A DNA stretch of 64,000 nucleotides from Liolophura sinensis (lineage: Eukaryota > Mollusca > Polyplacophora > Chitonida > Chitonidae). The DNA lies in NCBI RefSeq assembly GCF_032854445.1, contig NC_088305.1, positions 12,653,606 to 12,717,605 of the forward strand, in the 5' to 3' direction. The notes beneath the pieces are model-generated. The model was not told where the DNA came from. It saw nothing but the letters and a program-made list of their open reading frames with translations, and searched no databases. Made by a program: the position numbers and the translations under genes. Each line of letters begins with the position of its first letter. Within the stretch, counting starts at the first letter, position 1. This document shows, piece by piece, positions 20,235 to 31,124 of the stretch.

Positions 20235-22385
20235 ATATGACCAGAAGCACACTCATTGAAACTCTATCTGTAGAGCCTCAGCAAAGTAAGCTGCCTCCAC
20301 CTCTAAGACCATTACACACCATAACTATATTACCAGAAGCACACTTATTATAACCCTCACCTGTAGAGCCTCAGCCAGGTAAGCTGTCCTCATCTCTGTC
20401 AGATCATCACACATCATGACTATATTACCAGAAGCACTCTCATTATAACCCTCACCTGTAGAGCCTCAGCCAGGTAAGCTGTCCTCATCTCTGTCAGATC
20501 ATTACACATCATGACTATATTACCAGAAGCACTCTAATTATAACCCTCACCTGTAGAGCCTCAGCCAGGTAAGCTGTCCTCATCTCCGTCAGATAATTAC
20601 ACATCACGACTATATTACCAGAAGCACTGTCTTTATAACCCTCACCTGTAGAGCCTCAGCCAGGTAAACTGTCCTCATCTCTGTCAGACCATTACACATC
20701 ATGACTATATTACCAGAAGCACTCTCATTATAACCCTCACCTGTAGAGCCTCAGCCAGGTAACCTGTCCTCATCTCTGTCAGATCATTACACATCATGAC
20801 TATATTACCAGAAACACTCTCATTATAACCCTCACCTGTAGAGCCTCAGCCAGGTAAACTGTCCTCATCTCTGTCAGATCATTACACATCATGACTATAT
20901 TACGAGAAGCACTCTCATTATAACCCTCACCTGTAGAGCCTCAGCCAGGTAAGCTGTCCTCATCTCTGTCAGATCATTACACATCATGACTATATTACCA
21001 GAAGCACTCTCATTATAACCCTCACCTGTAGAGTCTCAGCCAGGTAAACTGTCCTCACCTCTGTCAGACCATTACACATCATGACTATATTACCAGAAGC
21101 ACACTCATTATAACCCTCACCTGTAGAGCCTCAGCCAGGTAAGCTGCCCTCATCTCTGTCAGATCATTACACATCATGGCTATATTACCAGAAGCATTCT
21201 CATTATAACCCTCACCTGTAGAGCCTCAGCCAGGTAAGCTGTCCTCATCTCTGTCAGATCATTACACATCATGACTACATTACCAGAAGAACTCTCATTA
21301 TAACCCTCACCTGTAGAGCCTCAGCCAGGTAAGCTGTCCTCATCTCTGTCAGATCATTACACATCATGACTACATTACCAGAAGAACTCTCATTATAACC
21401 CTCACCTGTAGAGCCTCAGCCAGGTAAGCTGTCCTCATCTCCGTCAGATCATCACACATCATGACTATATTACCAGAAGCACTCTCATTATAACCCTCAC
21501 CTGTAGAGCCTCAGCCAGGTAAGCTGTCCTCATCTCTGTCAGATCATCACACATCATGACTATATTACCAGAAGCACTCTCATTATAACCCTCACCTGTA
21601 GAGCCTCAGCCAGGTAAGCTGTCCTCATCTCTGTCAGATCATTACACATCATGACTATATTACCAGAAGCACTCTAATTATAACCCTCACCTGTAGAGCC
21701 TCAGCCAGGTAAGCTGTCCTCATCTCTGTCAGATCATTACACATCATGACTATATTACCAGAAGCACTCTCATTATAACCCTCACCTGTAGAGCCTCAGC
21801 CAGGTAAGCTGTCCTCATCTCTGTCAGATCATCACACATCATGACTATATTACCAGAAGCACTCTCATTATAACCCTCACCTGTAAAGCCTCAGCCAGGT
21901 AAACTGTCCTCACCTCTGTCAGATCATTACACATCATGACTATATTACCAGAAGCACTCTCATTATAACCCTCACCTGTAGAGCCTCAGCCAGGTAAACT
22001 GCCCTCACCTCTGTCAGATCATTGCACATCATGACTATATTACCAGAAGCACTCTAATTATAACCCTCACCTGTAGAGCCTCAGCCAGGTAAACTGTCCT
22101 CACCTCTGTCAGGCCATTACACATCATGACTATATTATCAGAAGCACACTCATTATAACCCTCACCTGAAGACATTCAGCCAGGTAAGCTGCCCTCAACT
22201 CTGTCAGACCATTACACATCATGACTATATTACCAGAAGCACTGTCATTATAACCCTCACCGGTAGAGCCTCAGCCAGGTAAACTGTCCTCACCTCTGTC
22301 AGATCATTACACATCATGACTATGTTACCATAAGCGCACTCATCATAACTCTCACCTGTAGAGTCTCAGCCAGGCAAGCTGGCCC
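20235..22385. repeat. 95-bp tandem array, 23 copies
   Basis: The landmark 'tcagccaggt' begins at 20371 and recurs exactly every 95 bp to 22366 (22 copies, no net indel; a few carry substitutions). One degenerate unit lies at about 20278. Central units are nearly identical, while the outer ones differ more. Each unit holds 'ctcacctgtagagcctcagc' followed by 'caggtaagctg'. On the plus strand this resembles a pyrimidine-rich acceptor (..cctgtag), 12 bases, then a donor (gtaagc). On the minus strand 'ctacaggtgaggg' resembles a donor and the bases before it can read LTEMRTAYLAEALQ. As 95 is not a multiple of three, no long frame crosses the array. Confidence 0.97.
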
Positions 22386-22389
22386 CCAG

Positions 22390-22565
22390 CCAAGTAAAGA
22401 AAAACTGTTCTCAAATCACTAATAAGCAGATATATGTTACAATTGAACCTAGCACTAGGAAAACATCCTTTTCTCTGGACCTTTTCCAAATAAGCAAAAT
22501 ATATCACGCGGCAACGGCTGTTCGCTGCTTACACTATCAATATTGTTAGCATTATTGCTCTTGGG
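22390..22565. other. array flank
   Basis: 'cccagccaagtaaagaaaaac' at the start is a decayed partial array unit, and the rest is unassigned. Confidence 0.4.
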
Positions 22566-22567
22566 AA

Positions 22568-22625
22568 TTTCCCTTTAGCTCAGTTAGTAGAGTTCAAATC
22601 TCACAATGACGATTTCAACAATTGG
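22568..22625 (+). mobile_element. tRNA-like SINE head fragment
   Basis: 'tttagctcagttagtagag' (A-box-like) is followed at once by 'gttcaaatctcacaatgacg' (B-box-like). The anticodon region is deleted, so this is a decayed SINE head and not a tRNA. Confidence 0.5.
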
Positions 22626-22629
22626 AACA

Positions 22630-23190
22630 ATCGTAAACACATTTACGGAAATCCTGTAGGAGAAAGATGGCGCACTTCAGTCATAGAGAAGCCCCAAGTC
22701 CAAGTCGAATCGGACGTGAATGCCTGAACGGGTGTCTGTTAAAAAAAGACAAATTTACATCCTTCTCTGATGTTATTGCTTCTAAGGTCTCAAGAGACTA
22801 CAATTCATCGGCTAAGAAAAAGAAAGGGAATACGTCGTAAACTGCTGTGGGAAACAAAGGAGCGCGTAAGTTGTTTTAACTGCTTGAACACTGCGCGAGT
22901 TTACTGGCGCTCTGTTGATTGTCACACGATTTACTGGTTCTACCCAGTGTTTATATGGAGATTTATTGGTTCACACAGACAACTATGAGCTGTGGATTTG
23001 AACCACCTTCACGTGTGTGCAATATAATATAATTACTGAGCGGATTTGAATGGAAACCTTCCGTGTGGGATCTCCGGGGTGAAAAGATCTCTGAGCTATA
23101 GGCAAGCTTGGCGTCAAAGGCGACTAACCTATAGCTCTCCTGTATGGATCCGACGAATAGTGCAGGTCCATATCGTTTAAAACATAATTT
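22630..23190. other. unassigned stretch
   Basis: Frames of 72 (plus) and 115 codons (minus, 22963-23310). The minus frame partly translates Rep-B and has no domain. Confidence 0.4.
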
Positions 23191-23194
23191 TGTC

Positions 23195-23390
23195 TTGGCT
23201 GGGGTCTGTGCATTCAAATGTGTTCGGTGTTTCCATGTTGTCGTTTCAGTTAACCGGTTTGAATAGCGTCTGTTTCCTGTTTGTTTCGATTTTGGGTTTG
23301 TCGTTCTCATATTCGTCGGGTTGAATTAGATCGCCACATTGGATACATGGACAGATGCAATCAAAGCGCAATTAAAAATACACACTTCGA
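23195..23390 (+). repeat. Rep-B, left half, split by SINE-1
   Basis: 'ttgaattagatcgccacatt', 'acagatgcaatcaaagcgca'. The copy resumes at 23648. Confidence 0.65.
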
Positions 23391-23396
23391 TTAGAT

Positions 23397-23641
23397 TGAT
23401 TTATTTATTTGATTGGTGTTTTACGCCGTACTCAAGAATATTTCACTTATTCGACGGCGGTCAGCAATCCACGACCATCCGTAGGTTGCTAGCAGACCTT
23501 CCCACTTACCCTTCCCACTTACGGCAGGATAGGAAGCCAGCATGAGCTGGACTTGAACTCACAGCGACTACATTGGTGAGAGACTCCTGGGTCATTACGC
23601 TGCACTAGCGCGCTAACCAACTGAGCCACGGAGGCTCCCGC
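23397..23641 (-). mobile_element. SINE-1 inserted in Rep-B
   Basis: Full from the tail 'ttgattggtgttttacgccg' to the head 'ccaactgagccacggaggct', with a deletion after 'gacggcggtcagca' and a local duplication 'cttcccacttac'. The flanks share 'ttagat' (23391, 23642). Confidence 0.9.
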
Positions 23642-23647
23642 TTAGAT

Positions 23648-23875
23648 AAAAACCAACTAACATACTAGTATGGAACACGATTTGGTTACTGATTTCATTC
23701 ATCCGCCGAGAAAATTCCGTGCATTTTTCCAACATAACTGCAAACTGTTGACTTCTTCTCTTTGTGTAAATCGGTTCTCATGTCGTACTTTGTATACTAC
23801 CTAGTTCTTTGGTTTTAACGGTACAACTTCCAGGGAAGCAAATTGCCTGGATGAGAAAAAATTTTACCTGGTGTA
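23648..23875 (+). repeat. Rep-B, right half
   Basis: 'actagtatggaacacgattt', 'ttcattcatccgccgagaaa', 'tgacttcttctctttgtgta', 'agttctttggttttaacgg'. Confidence 0.7.
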
Positions 23876-23879
23876 TCCA

Positions 23880-25070
23880 AGCAAGTTGTCATATTTTACA
23901 TGAATATAGGTAGGTAAACGTTTTTTAAAAAAAATTAAGCATCAGTGTTTAGAATTCAAAACACTTGTTTCTTTGGTAAGATAAAATTATTTGCAGTATA
24001 TACCCATCCGATTAATATATAAATTTAAAAATAATCCAGCAAATCTGACAGCAGTTTTTGCCATTACTTCGAAATTGTCCTGTATGAACAAAAATGGCTG
24101 CTGGAATTTGATACATAATATGATGCCAATCAATTCTTAGTTGATGGTGTTCGATTGTCATTTATAACTAAATTATTTATATTGTTTACTATTACATCAT
24201 TTAAATACACATTCGAGTATAGGACAGGTTTTATTACGGTGCCTATATAGAGTCAAATAAAACTGTGACTGTCGTCAATTTGTTAATGATACACCCTCAC
24301 GCAACCCACCAATTCACTATAATACTAAAATCATTCCAATCCGGCTAAATATTTGTACACTTTGAATGCTCCGTAAATCCGTAAACGTACCATTAACTTG
24401 TACATCATGCCCTGATTATCTTAATGCATTTACGATAGAACCCGGAAGTCATTGCGCCTTACGCGAACCGTATCTTTTGATGATCCTTGTTAAGGCACCC
24501 AATGGCAATTGCTTTATTCTTCACACCCATAGTTTTAATCAGTGTTTCAAATGTCTTAATGGCATAATGTGATATCCGTGTTAATTCACGCTAGCCGCGG
24601 ACTGGCCTCGATATCATCCGACACGTGGATCCCAGTGCGTACAATCACCGTGTCAACCAATAAAATGACTTTCCGAACTTTAGACAGCCACCGGAAATAG
24701 AGGCGTGTGACCTCCGTTCATAGAAATCATGACCGTCGTAGCTCTTCCGATCTTTCAGGTGATCAATGTAAATGGTGTTTTTTTAAGGTATACTGTTTCT
24801 CCTTTCTACCAGCAAGTGATTTCTGGTCTGTTGATGTGTGGTACATTAGTTTATCCCGCTGTTTCTCATTGACAGAGTTTTCCGTTCAGGGTTTATTCAA
24901 ACCATATACCTATACTGAAGGCTCAAGATGAGAAGGTAAATGTTGACATATACCGATACTGACAAAACTTACAATGACGTTACGCTGTGCTTTCAAATCA
25001 CGCTGTATGGGAGGTGACATACATTGGCCCATATAAGTAATATATATATACATATACATGTAGCCATATA
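23880..25070. other. unassigned stretch upstream of the Penelope-like element
   Basis: Two plus frames of 68 and 74 codons without motif. I could not find the 5' end of the Penelope-like element here, so that element is probably 5'-truncated near 25.1 kb. Confidence 0.4.
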
Positions 25071-25100
25071 GTTGACATTCTATTTTGGCCATTTATTGCT

Positions 25101-25940
25101 CATGTAAAAAGTAACGTCAGAGATGATATCGACTTCCTAAATAGGTTAGCGCAGGATGTAGACCATGATGTCAAAATGGCCACTTTTGATGTGAACAGTC
25201 TATATAGTAACATTCCGCACGAGCTGGGAATAGAAGCAATACAATACTGGTTAAATCAACATCCCGAATCACTGGACAAAGGCTTCAAAAACGAATTTCT
25301 AACAGACTGTATAAAATTTATCTTAAACAATAATTCCTTCTGTTTTAACGATTGTCATTATGTACAAATTCTTGGGACAGCAATCGGAACAAAGAAGGTC
25401 CCAGTTTATGCAACATTAGTAATGGGCTATTTACAAATATCTCTTTACAAAAAAATTGAAACCATGTTTGGACATGATTTCGCAAAAGAATTTAAAAGCA
25501 AGTGGAAAAGACACCTGGATAATTGTTTTGTTTTCTGGCCAAAGGAAGACGGGCCGATTGATCTTCTCTTTGATAGCCTCAATAAACTTCATCCACAAAT
25601 ATTCTTCACAATGGAAGTAAATTCTAAGTCAATACCCTTTTAGACGTACTTGTCTTGAAAGCGGGGACTTCTATATCAACTGATATTTATCAATAACCCA
25701 GGGACACACAACTCTATCTTCATTTTAGTTCGAATCACCCGCGTCATACTCGGGAAAATATCCGATATTCCCTTGCCAGAAGAATGTGTACAATAGTGAA
25801 AAATCGAAACAAAATGAGAGATTAATAGAACTTAAACCATCTCTACGCAACAGGGGTTATCCGGAAGGATTAATCGATAAAGGAATTAGGACCGCTCAGA
25901 GTCATTCATTGACTGATCTAAGGGAACCCTCACAGAAAAA
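25101..25940 (+). pseudogene. Penelope-like element, reverse transcriptase domain (broken)
   Basis: The frame carries the Penelope reverse-transcriptase motifs in order: a leader HVKSNVRDDIDFLNRL, motif A FDVNSLYSNIPHELGIEA, then QILGTAIGTKKVPVYA, and the catalytic box as HLDN in KRHLDNCFVFW (codons 25512-25523). Active members have YxDD, so the second aspartate is lost. The frame ends at a TAG at 25641 after KSIPF. Family homology (DVLVLKAGTSIST) continues in the next register, then SNHPRHTRENIRYSLARRMC. This indicates a 1-nt loss in the T run plus later stops. It is a retroelement fossil, truncated at the N-terminus. Confidence 0.88.
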
Positions 25941-26476
25941 ACCTGACTAGAAGGTAATTCCATTTGTTTCAACACATAATCCCAATAATAACAACATCTT
26001 CCCAATCATTGTGAATACCTTACCAATTCTTCCAACTCGCGCTCACTTTTCAGAAAAATCTGTCATTCCATCGGTCTCTAAATGCCATAAACCTAGATGT
26101 GGAGCTTGCATACACATGTTAGAAGGATCAGGCTTTCAGTTTGAGAGAGAAGATTCTTTGTTTACTTTAAAATTTGACATGTGCTGCACTGTAAAAAATG
26201 TTGTGTATGCACTTGTTTGCATGGGATGTGGCAAACAATATATTGGCCATACCTCAGATCTCCGCTCCAGACTGACGCTGCATCGACAACACCGGGGAAT
26301 ATTGTCATCTTCCAGTCGATAAGCACATACGCTCATGCGCATTGTCATTGACGTCCTCCTTTGAAGTCTTTCCATTTTATAAAGTATTAGATGGAAATCA
26401 AGTCACCTTAGATGTAAAAGAAACTTTCTTCATAAATAAATACAACTCATGTCTCAATGGTAGTCATCGGCCCTAA
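25941..26476 (+). pseudogene. Penelope-like element, GIY-YIG endonuclease domain (broken)
   Basis: This is the C-terminal half of the same element. It carries a cysteine cluster (KCHKPRCGACIHM, about 26083-26121) followed by NVVYALVCMGCGKQYIGHT and DLRSRLTLHR. These match the GIY-YIG endonuclease that nicks target DNA in Penelope-like elements. The frame breaks near 26320, and the coding tail continues in another register (DVKETFFINKYNSCLNGSHRP) to a stop at 26474. Order (reverse transcriptase, then endonuclease), spacing and strand fit one inactive copy. Confidence 0.88.
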
Positions 26477-26479
26477 TAT

Positions 26480-26910
26480 CGTACCTCATAATATCATGAT
26501 ATACCACATGTTTGTATAATTTATGTTGAATAATATTGTCAAACAAGTTCACTTTTATTACTCATTTTATATATATTACTCATTGCATATGTGCAAATAT
26601 TATGTCACAGATTATCCGCAGGGTCATCTGTTCGATGCTAATAAAGACGCATCGTCACCAGTTGCCATGCGGATAGATACTCTTAGGTACTAATTTTTCT
26701 ATGGTTTGCTACTTAACAGCTTTATACATGTATTATGCCATGCAACTAAACCGCTGCCAGTTTTGACATGTACCTAATATGTTCCTTAGTTACTGGTAAC
26801 ACATATCCTATATAAAGACCTCTGTGGACATCCATATTCATATTCCTTGAAAATAACATGAAGTTTGAAACTGCAGTTGGAAAATAACAGAATTTAGAAA
26901 GTTAAGAAGG
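26480..26910. other. possible 3' untranslated part of the Penelope-like element, then unassigned
   Basis: AT-rich, without frames above 60 codons. I could not see a terminal repeat that would mark the element's end. Confidence 0.3.
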
Positions 26911-26913
26911 CGT

Positions 26914-27025
<112 letters not shown>

Positions 27026-27039
27026 TTGATGTCCAGGGT

Positions 27040-27270
27040 CATAGACAATTTTTGTTTGTTAATTGCAATTAACATTACTGAACATTTTTTTCACCTCATT
27101 CTGCTTAACCCATGGTGTTAGGGACGTGTAATTTGTTTCAGTTTTAACATTTGCATGAACAGCTTGAATAAAACCCTAACTGAGGTAAACTGACAAGAGG
27201 CGACATTTCACCTTTGACGTTTTCCATCTATCACACTGTCGTCAGTGTTCTGGTTTTACTCTTTAAACTG
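27040..27270 (-). repeat. Rep-A copy
   Basis: 'aattgcaattaacattactg', 'gcttaacccatggtgttagg', 'ccctaactgaggtaaactga' and 'tatcacactgtcgtcagtgt'. Near full length and one of the better preserved copies. Confidence 0.7.
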
Positions 27271-27296
27271 TAATCTTTTTATATTTAGTTATATAT

Positions 27297-27563
27297 TTAT
27301 TCATTTATTTGATTGGTGTTTTACGCCGTACTCAAGAATATTTGACTTATGCGACGACAGCCAGCATTATGGTGGGAGGAAACCGGACAGAGCCCGGGGG
27401 AAACCCACGGCTATCCGCAGGTTGTTTTCTAGACCTTCCCACGTACGGCCGGAGAGGAAGCCAGCATGAGCTGGACTTGAACTCACAGCGACCGCATTGG
27501 TAAGACGCTTCCTGGGCCATTACGATGCGCTAGCGCGCAAACCAACTGAGCCACGGAGGCCCC
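27297..27563 (-). mobile_element. SINE-1 full-length with 13-bp target-site duplication
   Basis: The flanks 'tttagttatatat' (27284-27296) and 'tttagttacatat' (27564-27576) differ at one base. It contains 'gcccgggggaaacccacgg' and the head 'ccaactgagccacggaggcc'. Confidence 0.95.
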
Positions 27564-27579
27564 TTTAGTTACATATGAT

Positions 27580-27625
27580 GGCAGTCAGCTTCATGGCCGT
27601 GAGAAACCAGAGTGGCCATAGTAAA
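27580..27625 (-). mobile_element. SINE-3 tail fragment
   Basis: 'gatggcagtcagcttcatgg' and 'gaaaccagagtggcc' match the reversed SINE-3 body. Confidence 0.35.
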
Positions 27626-27779
27626 CTTAGCTACGGCCTTGAGCCAAGTAGAAGAGAAATATCCTGACTTAAAACCGCTTCCGAACCATACAACGGCGCT
27701 CAAAGACTTTATTTGTCACGGGATATTCGGCTGGTGTGAGAACAAATTGTCAGTTGTGTCCATACTGATTCAATTTTGA

Positions 27780-27985
27780 ATACGGATTTCATTCATTTGC
27801 CGTGAATGTTCGTTTTGTCTTTCCAGCATCATTGACAACTGTTCACTGCTTCTATTTGTACGAATCCGTCTTATTTTCGTACTTTGGTGGTTTGTGTTTT
27901 GCTTGCTTTTGGACTGGCTTTGTGATTATTGATCTGGAACGGCCGACTTGGTTGACTGCTGATCATAGATTCAGAAGAAGAGAAG
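27780..27985 (+). repeat. Rep-B right-half copy
   Basis: 'ttcattcatttgccgtgaat', 'tgacaactgttcactgcttc', 'tggtggtttgtgttttgc' and 'gattattgatctggaacgg'. Confidence 0.65.
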
Positions 27986-27989
27986 AGGG

Positions 27990-28455
27990 GAGCACGTAAC
28001 CTTATGCCTTTAAAGGAATTTTCTAGAATTTGAATTATATGGAGATGTTCAAAGAGTTCCGCTACTTGTGAGACCCTCTGACCAAAAGTGACCTAGAATT
28101 TGTGTAGAGAGTGGATGGTTACTGTGAAGAGGCAGCGGATAATGAGACTAATATTTCCAATATGCAGCTAGTGAGGGCGGGGACAAATCTAATTTTACGG
28201 TCCTCATTCGGTGCTGGAACAATTTGCAGGGTTAGTAGATCTTCATGCTGGTCACAGTGTGATTAAAGGAGAAGAAAACTTAAAACAACGACACTATAGG
28301 CTGCAAAGAGCACATTTCTTTCTATCTGGTGGTGCCTGCTGCATAATTTTTCAATTTTTCCTCGCCATACACGTAAAGTCTGAAAACGGCAAAGCTGGCA
28401 TAAATCGCTGAAACGTCTACAGATGAGGTCTAAGGGAAACGTACAAACTGCAATT
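27990..28455. other. unassigned stretch
   Basis: A 66-codon plus frame (28211-28411) shows no domain. It lies upstream of the duplicated segment, but this upstream part is not shared with 14.8 kb. Confidence 0.4.
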
Positions 28456-28458
28456 AGG

Positions 28459-28680
28459 CGGTTTCCGACGGCAGTTCTCCTCCTAACACAGAAGACTTCA
28501 GAATTAGTTCTTAGGCAAAATGGAGTCGCCCACAGCGGATGTTGGCGCGGACTTTATCTATAATTTATCAGGTTGAGGTACATATTAGATTTTTTATCGC
28601 ATGCACCTGCGCGAAAATGCATACTCTTTACAATGGTATTTGTTTGATATTTAAATTTTTTTCTGCTTTAAAAAATCTGT
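28459..28680 (+). repeat. second copy of the 14870-15080 segment
   Basis: The same order of blocks as at 14.9 kb: 'ttccgacggc', 'ttctcctcctaacacagaag', 'agttcttaggcaaaatggag' (ATG at 28520), 'cacagcggatgttggcg', 'tgatatttaaattttttt'. From the ATG it reads MESPTADVGADFIYNLSG, then stop. The two copies keep the ATG and first codons but diverge after about 17 codons. Confidence 0.5.
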
Positions 28681-28684
28681 AGGG

Positions 28685-29340
28685 GGTTGGTCTAAATAAT
28701 CTGCGCCCCTCACTCTTCAGCCTCCTCCCCCCACTTCAACACCCCAGCTATCCGGTATATGCACACACATAATAGCATATTCTTGCAGGGTTATGACTCG
28801 TACATATAAGTAACAAATATTGAGAGGATCAAGCCGAACTTGTAGTAATTCAGTACTATACTCTACTGAAAACATGCCATATGTATTCAGTAGTATGTTT
28901 AAATGTTTATAGGTCATATTTTTGTCCCTGGCATTTCAAATTATAATTGCCTGCTATCTTAAAAATAATACAAAGGCTTACACGTAAATGCCTTCCATGT
29001 GTTGTGAGCAGGCATTCTGTACAGATGTATGTATACCACGATATAGCACATGTCCTTGTCGTATACATTACAACGGCTATACACAAATCATTGGTATTAA
29101 ACAGCCTCATAATATTTTAGAAAGAACACAACTTTAATGCGTCTGCTGGCCGAGTTATGAGCTTTGTTGACAGGAATCTGGTTCATCTGTGTATTGTCAA
29201 GATTCTGGTTTAGGCGGTGTTTAGTCTGACGTTTGTCAAGAAGATAAAATAAAAATGAGACCAGCCTGATATGTCCTCGAAGTAATGGTTTTATGTCATA
29301 AAGTGAATACAATAACCATGACTGAAGCAATTTACCATAC
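28685..29340. other. unassigned stretch
   Basis: Three minus frames of 66-81 codons without motif. Confidence 0.4.
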
Positions 29341-29344
29341 ACAC

Positions 29345-29396
29345 ATGTATGTATGGGTGTATGTACGTATGTATGTATGTATGTATGTATGTATTT
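29345..29396. repeat. (GTAT)n microsatellite
   Basis: About twelve GTAT units, the first few imperfect. Confidence 0.95.
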
Positions 29397-29404
29397 GTCT
29401 ATAT

Positions 29405-29530
29405 CTTTATTTCTTTTTTATTTATGTTTAACGCCGTACACAGGACTGTTTCACGGCTGTGATTACTTTCTTGGGTCAGAGGAAATTAGAGTATCCTGAG
29501 TAACGTTCGGATCTTTTGCACAACTTACCA
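29405..29530 (-). mobile_element. SINE tail, SINE-3-like
   Basis: 'tttatgtttaacgccgtaca' and 'caggactgtttcacggctgt' match the shared SINE tail in reverse. 'gtcagaggaaattagagtat' fits the SINE-3 body loosely. Confidence 0.45.
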
Positions 29531-29534
29531 CTGC

Positions 29535-30970
29535 ACCCAGTAAACCGTGTGAAACAATTCCAAGCCCCAGGATGTTCCACCTAGAACACCCAGATGTTTC
29601 TGTATAATGATATCCGGATTAGGAACAACGATGAGGCTCCTGTTAAATATTTACAATACGTTGAGGCTTCACCAATAAAGAGGTGATTTTTATGGCTGTA
29701 GGCAATCCTTAGGAATTGTCAGGAAAATACAAATAATGCCAATTAATTTGCCTGAGATGCATCAGCTAGGCCTTCGTTATGCTGATTTCCATCACGCCTT
29801 GGCTCACTAATAGGAAAAAACTCTCAGGCTTTGTAAAATATGGAACAGGACAAATGGCTTACGAAGAAAGACCGGTGTCACCATGCGCACACTTTAACAG
29901 GGAAATTGGTAAGACCGGCACAGCATGTTAACTAAGTAGACCCGCCTTTCATCTAGTAATTAAAAGACTTTTTTCCAGAAATAAACAGTTGGCTGACATG
30001 CCATATAGTTATCTTATATGGCTCACAAGATGTGAATTCCATCTTTCCGTTGTGTAACACGTCTGTGTTGTGTTGGTCGTGAACTGATCGTTTTTTTTTC
30101 TTACAGAAACTGTAGCTCCCAGGAGAGAAACAAATACTTTTCCTAGCTGGGGGCCCTAACACTGTCAACGAATCAGGCACTTTATTTATTTGGTTTGGTA
30201 ACACCATAGCGAAACAAACTGAGACGCTTTGTCTCAGCTGCAGTAATATACAAGCATGGGAGTCCTCTTTACGTTTAACAGCAAATTTATATATTTTAAA
30301 GTCCATTCCACTTGCAATGGGCACCTTGGTTTCCTCCACACATAAAATGAACCACCACATAAGGGAAAAAACCTAGAGTATACCAACGTTATCAGGGTTT
30401 TTCGGGCGCAATACCTACCCAAACTACCGCCCTTCGGCAAGTACATAGCAAACTAGCCTAACTCAGTACCAAGAACTGGATTCGAATATGGGACGTCATT
30501 GATAGTGGCCACAAGACAACTGTTGGGGAATGAGCCAGCAAAGGTTGCTGGAAAGTTGGGAAACTGCAAAACAGATATTTCTTCAATGGGAGACAAATCT
30601 GAATATTCAAGGGTTGACCATTTGCAGGGTTTACTGCTATCTTTTCTGCTATATTCCCCCCTTCTGCTATTCATCGTTACGTCCATACAAACTGCAGAAA
30701 TAGTGTGGAGTTTGTCAAGTAGATGATTCGGATTTAAGTCCATCTCATGCCAGAGTTAATATGTGTAGTGAGTACATGTATAATCACTGTGCATTCGTTA
30801 TGCTTCACAGGCTCAAGTGTTCGCCACCATACTGCAGAAAATGCTGCTGAAGTGGCGTTTAGTAATAACCATTCTTTGATGTTCCTGTTGTGTTGCAGGT
30901 CCAGAGAAAGTCTAAACAGGTCAGATTATTAGAACGTGTTCTCTGCTCTCATTGTAGGGGCCTTGGTGAA
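29535..30970. other. unassigned stretch
   Basis: Minus frames of 135 codons (29953-30360) and 96 codons (30453-30743) are present. Neither shows a domain, and plus frames overlap the second. I do not call genes. Confidence 0.4.
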
Positions 30971-30974
30971 ATAA

Positions 30975-31120
30975 TCAGTAGACGACACACGTAAGGCCAA
31001 TTCCCGAAGCCACCTTTAATACGAACTACCAAAGAACTAAGAAAGTATATACAGTACGAAATTAGAACGTAGTCATGCAACGAAAAGAAGTCAAAAGTTT
31101 TCAATGGCTGATCGGTTCTT
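30975..31120 (-). repeat. Rep-B fragment
   Basis: 'ggccaattcccgaagccacc', 'cgaactaccaaagaactaag', 'gaacgtagtcatgcaacg'. Confidence 0.6.
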
Positions 31121-31124
31121 GGCG

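Noticed and set aside
20235-22385. CRISPR array
   Set aside because: There is no repeat/spacer alternation: the whole 95-bp unit is repeated, and the genome is eukaryotic.
22963-23310. 115-codon minus-strand protein
   Set aside because: The N-terminal part is Rep-B and no domain is visible in the remainder.
29953-30360. 135-codon minus-strand gene
   Set aside because: No motif, no good start context, and low similarity to any domain I know.
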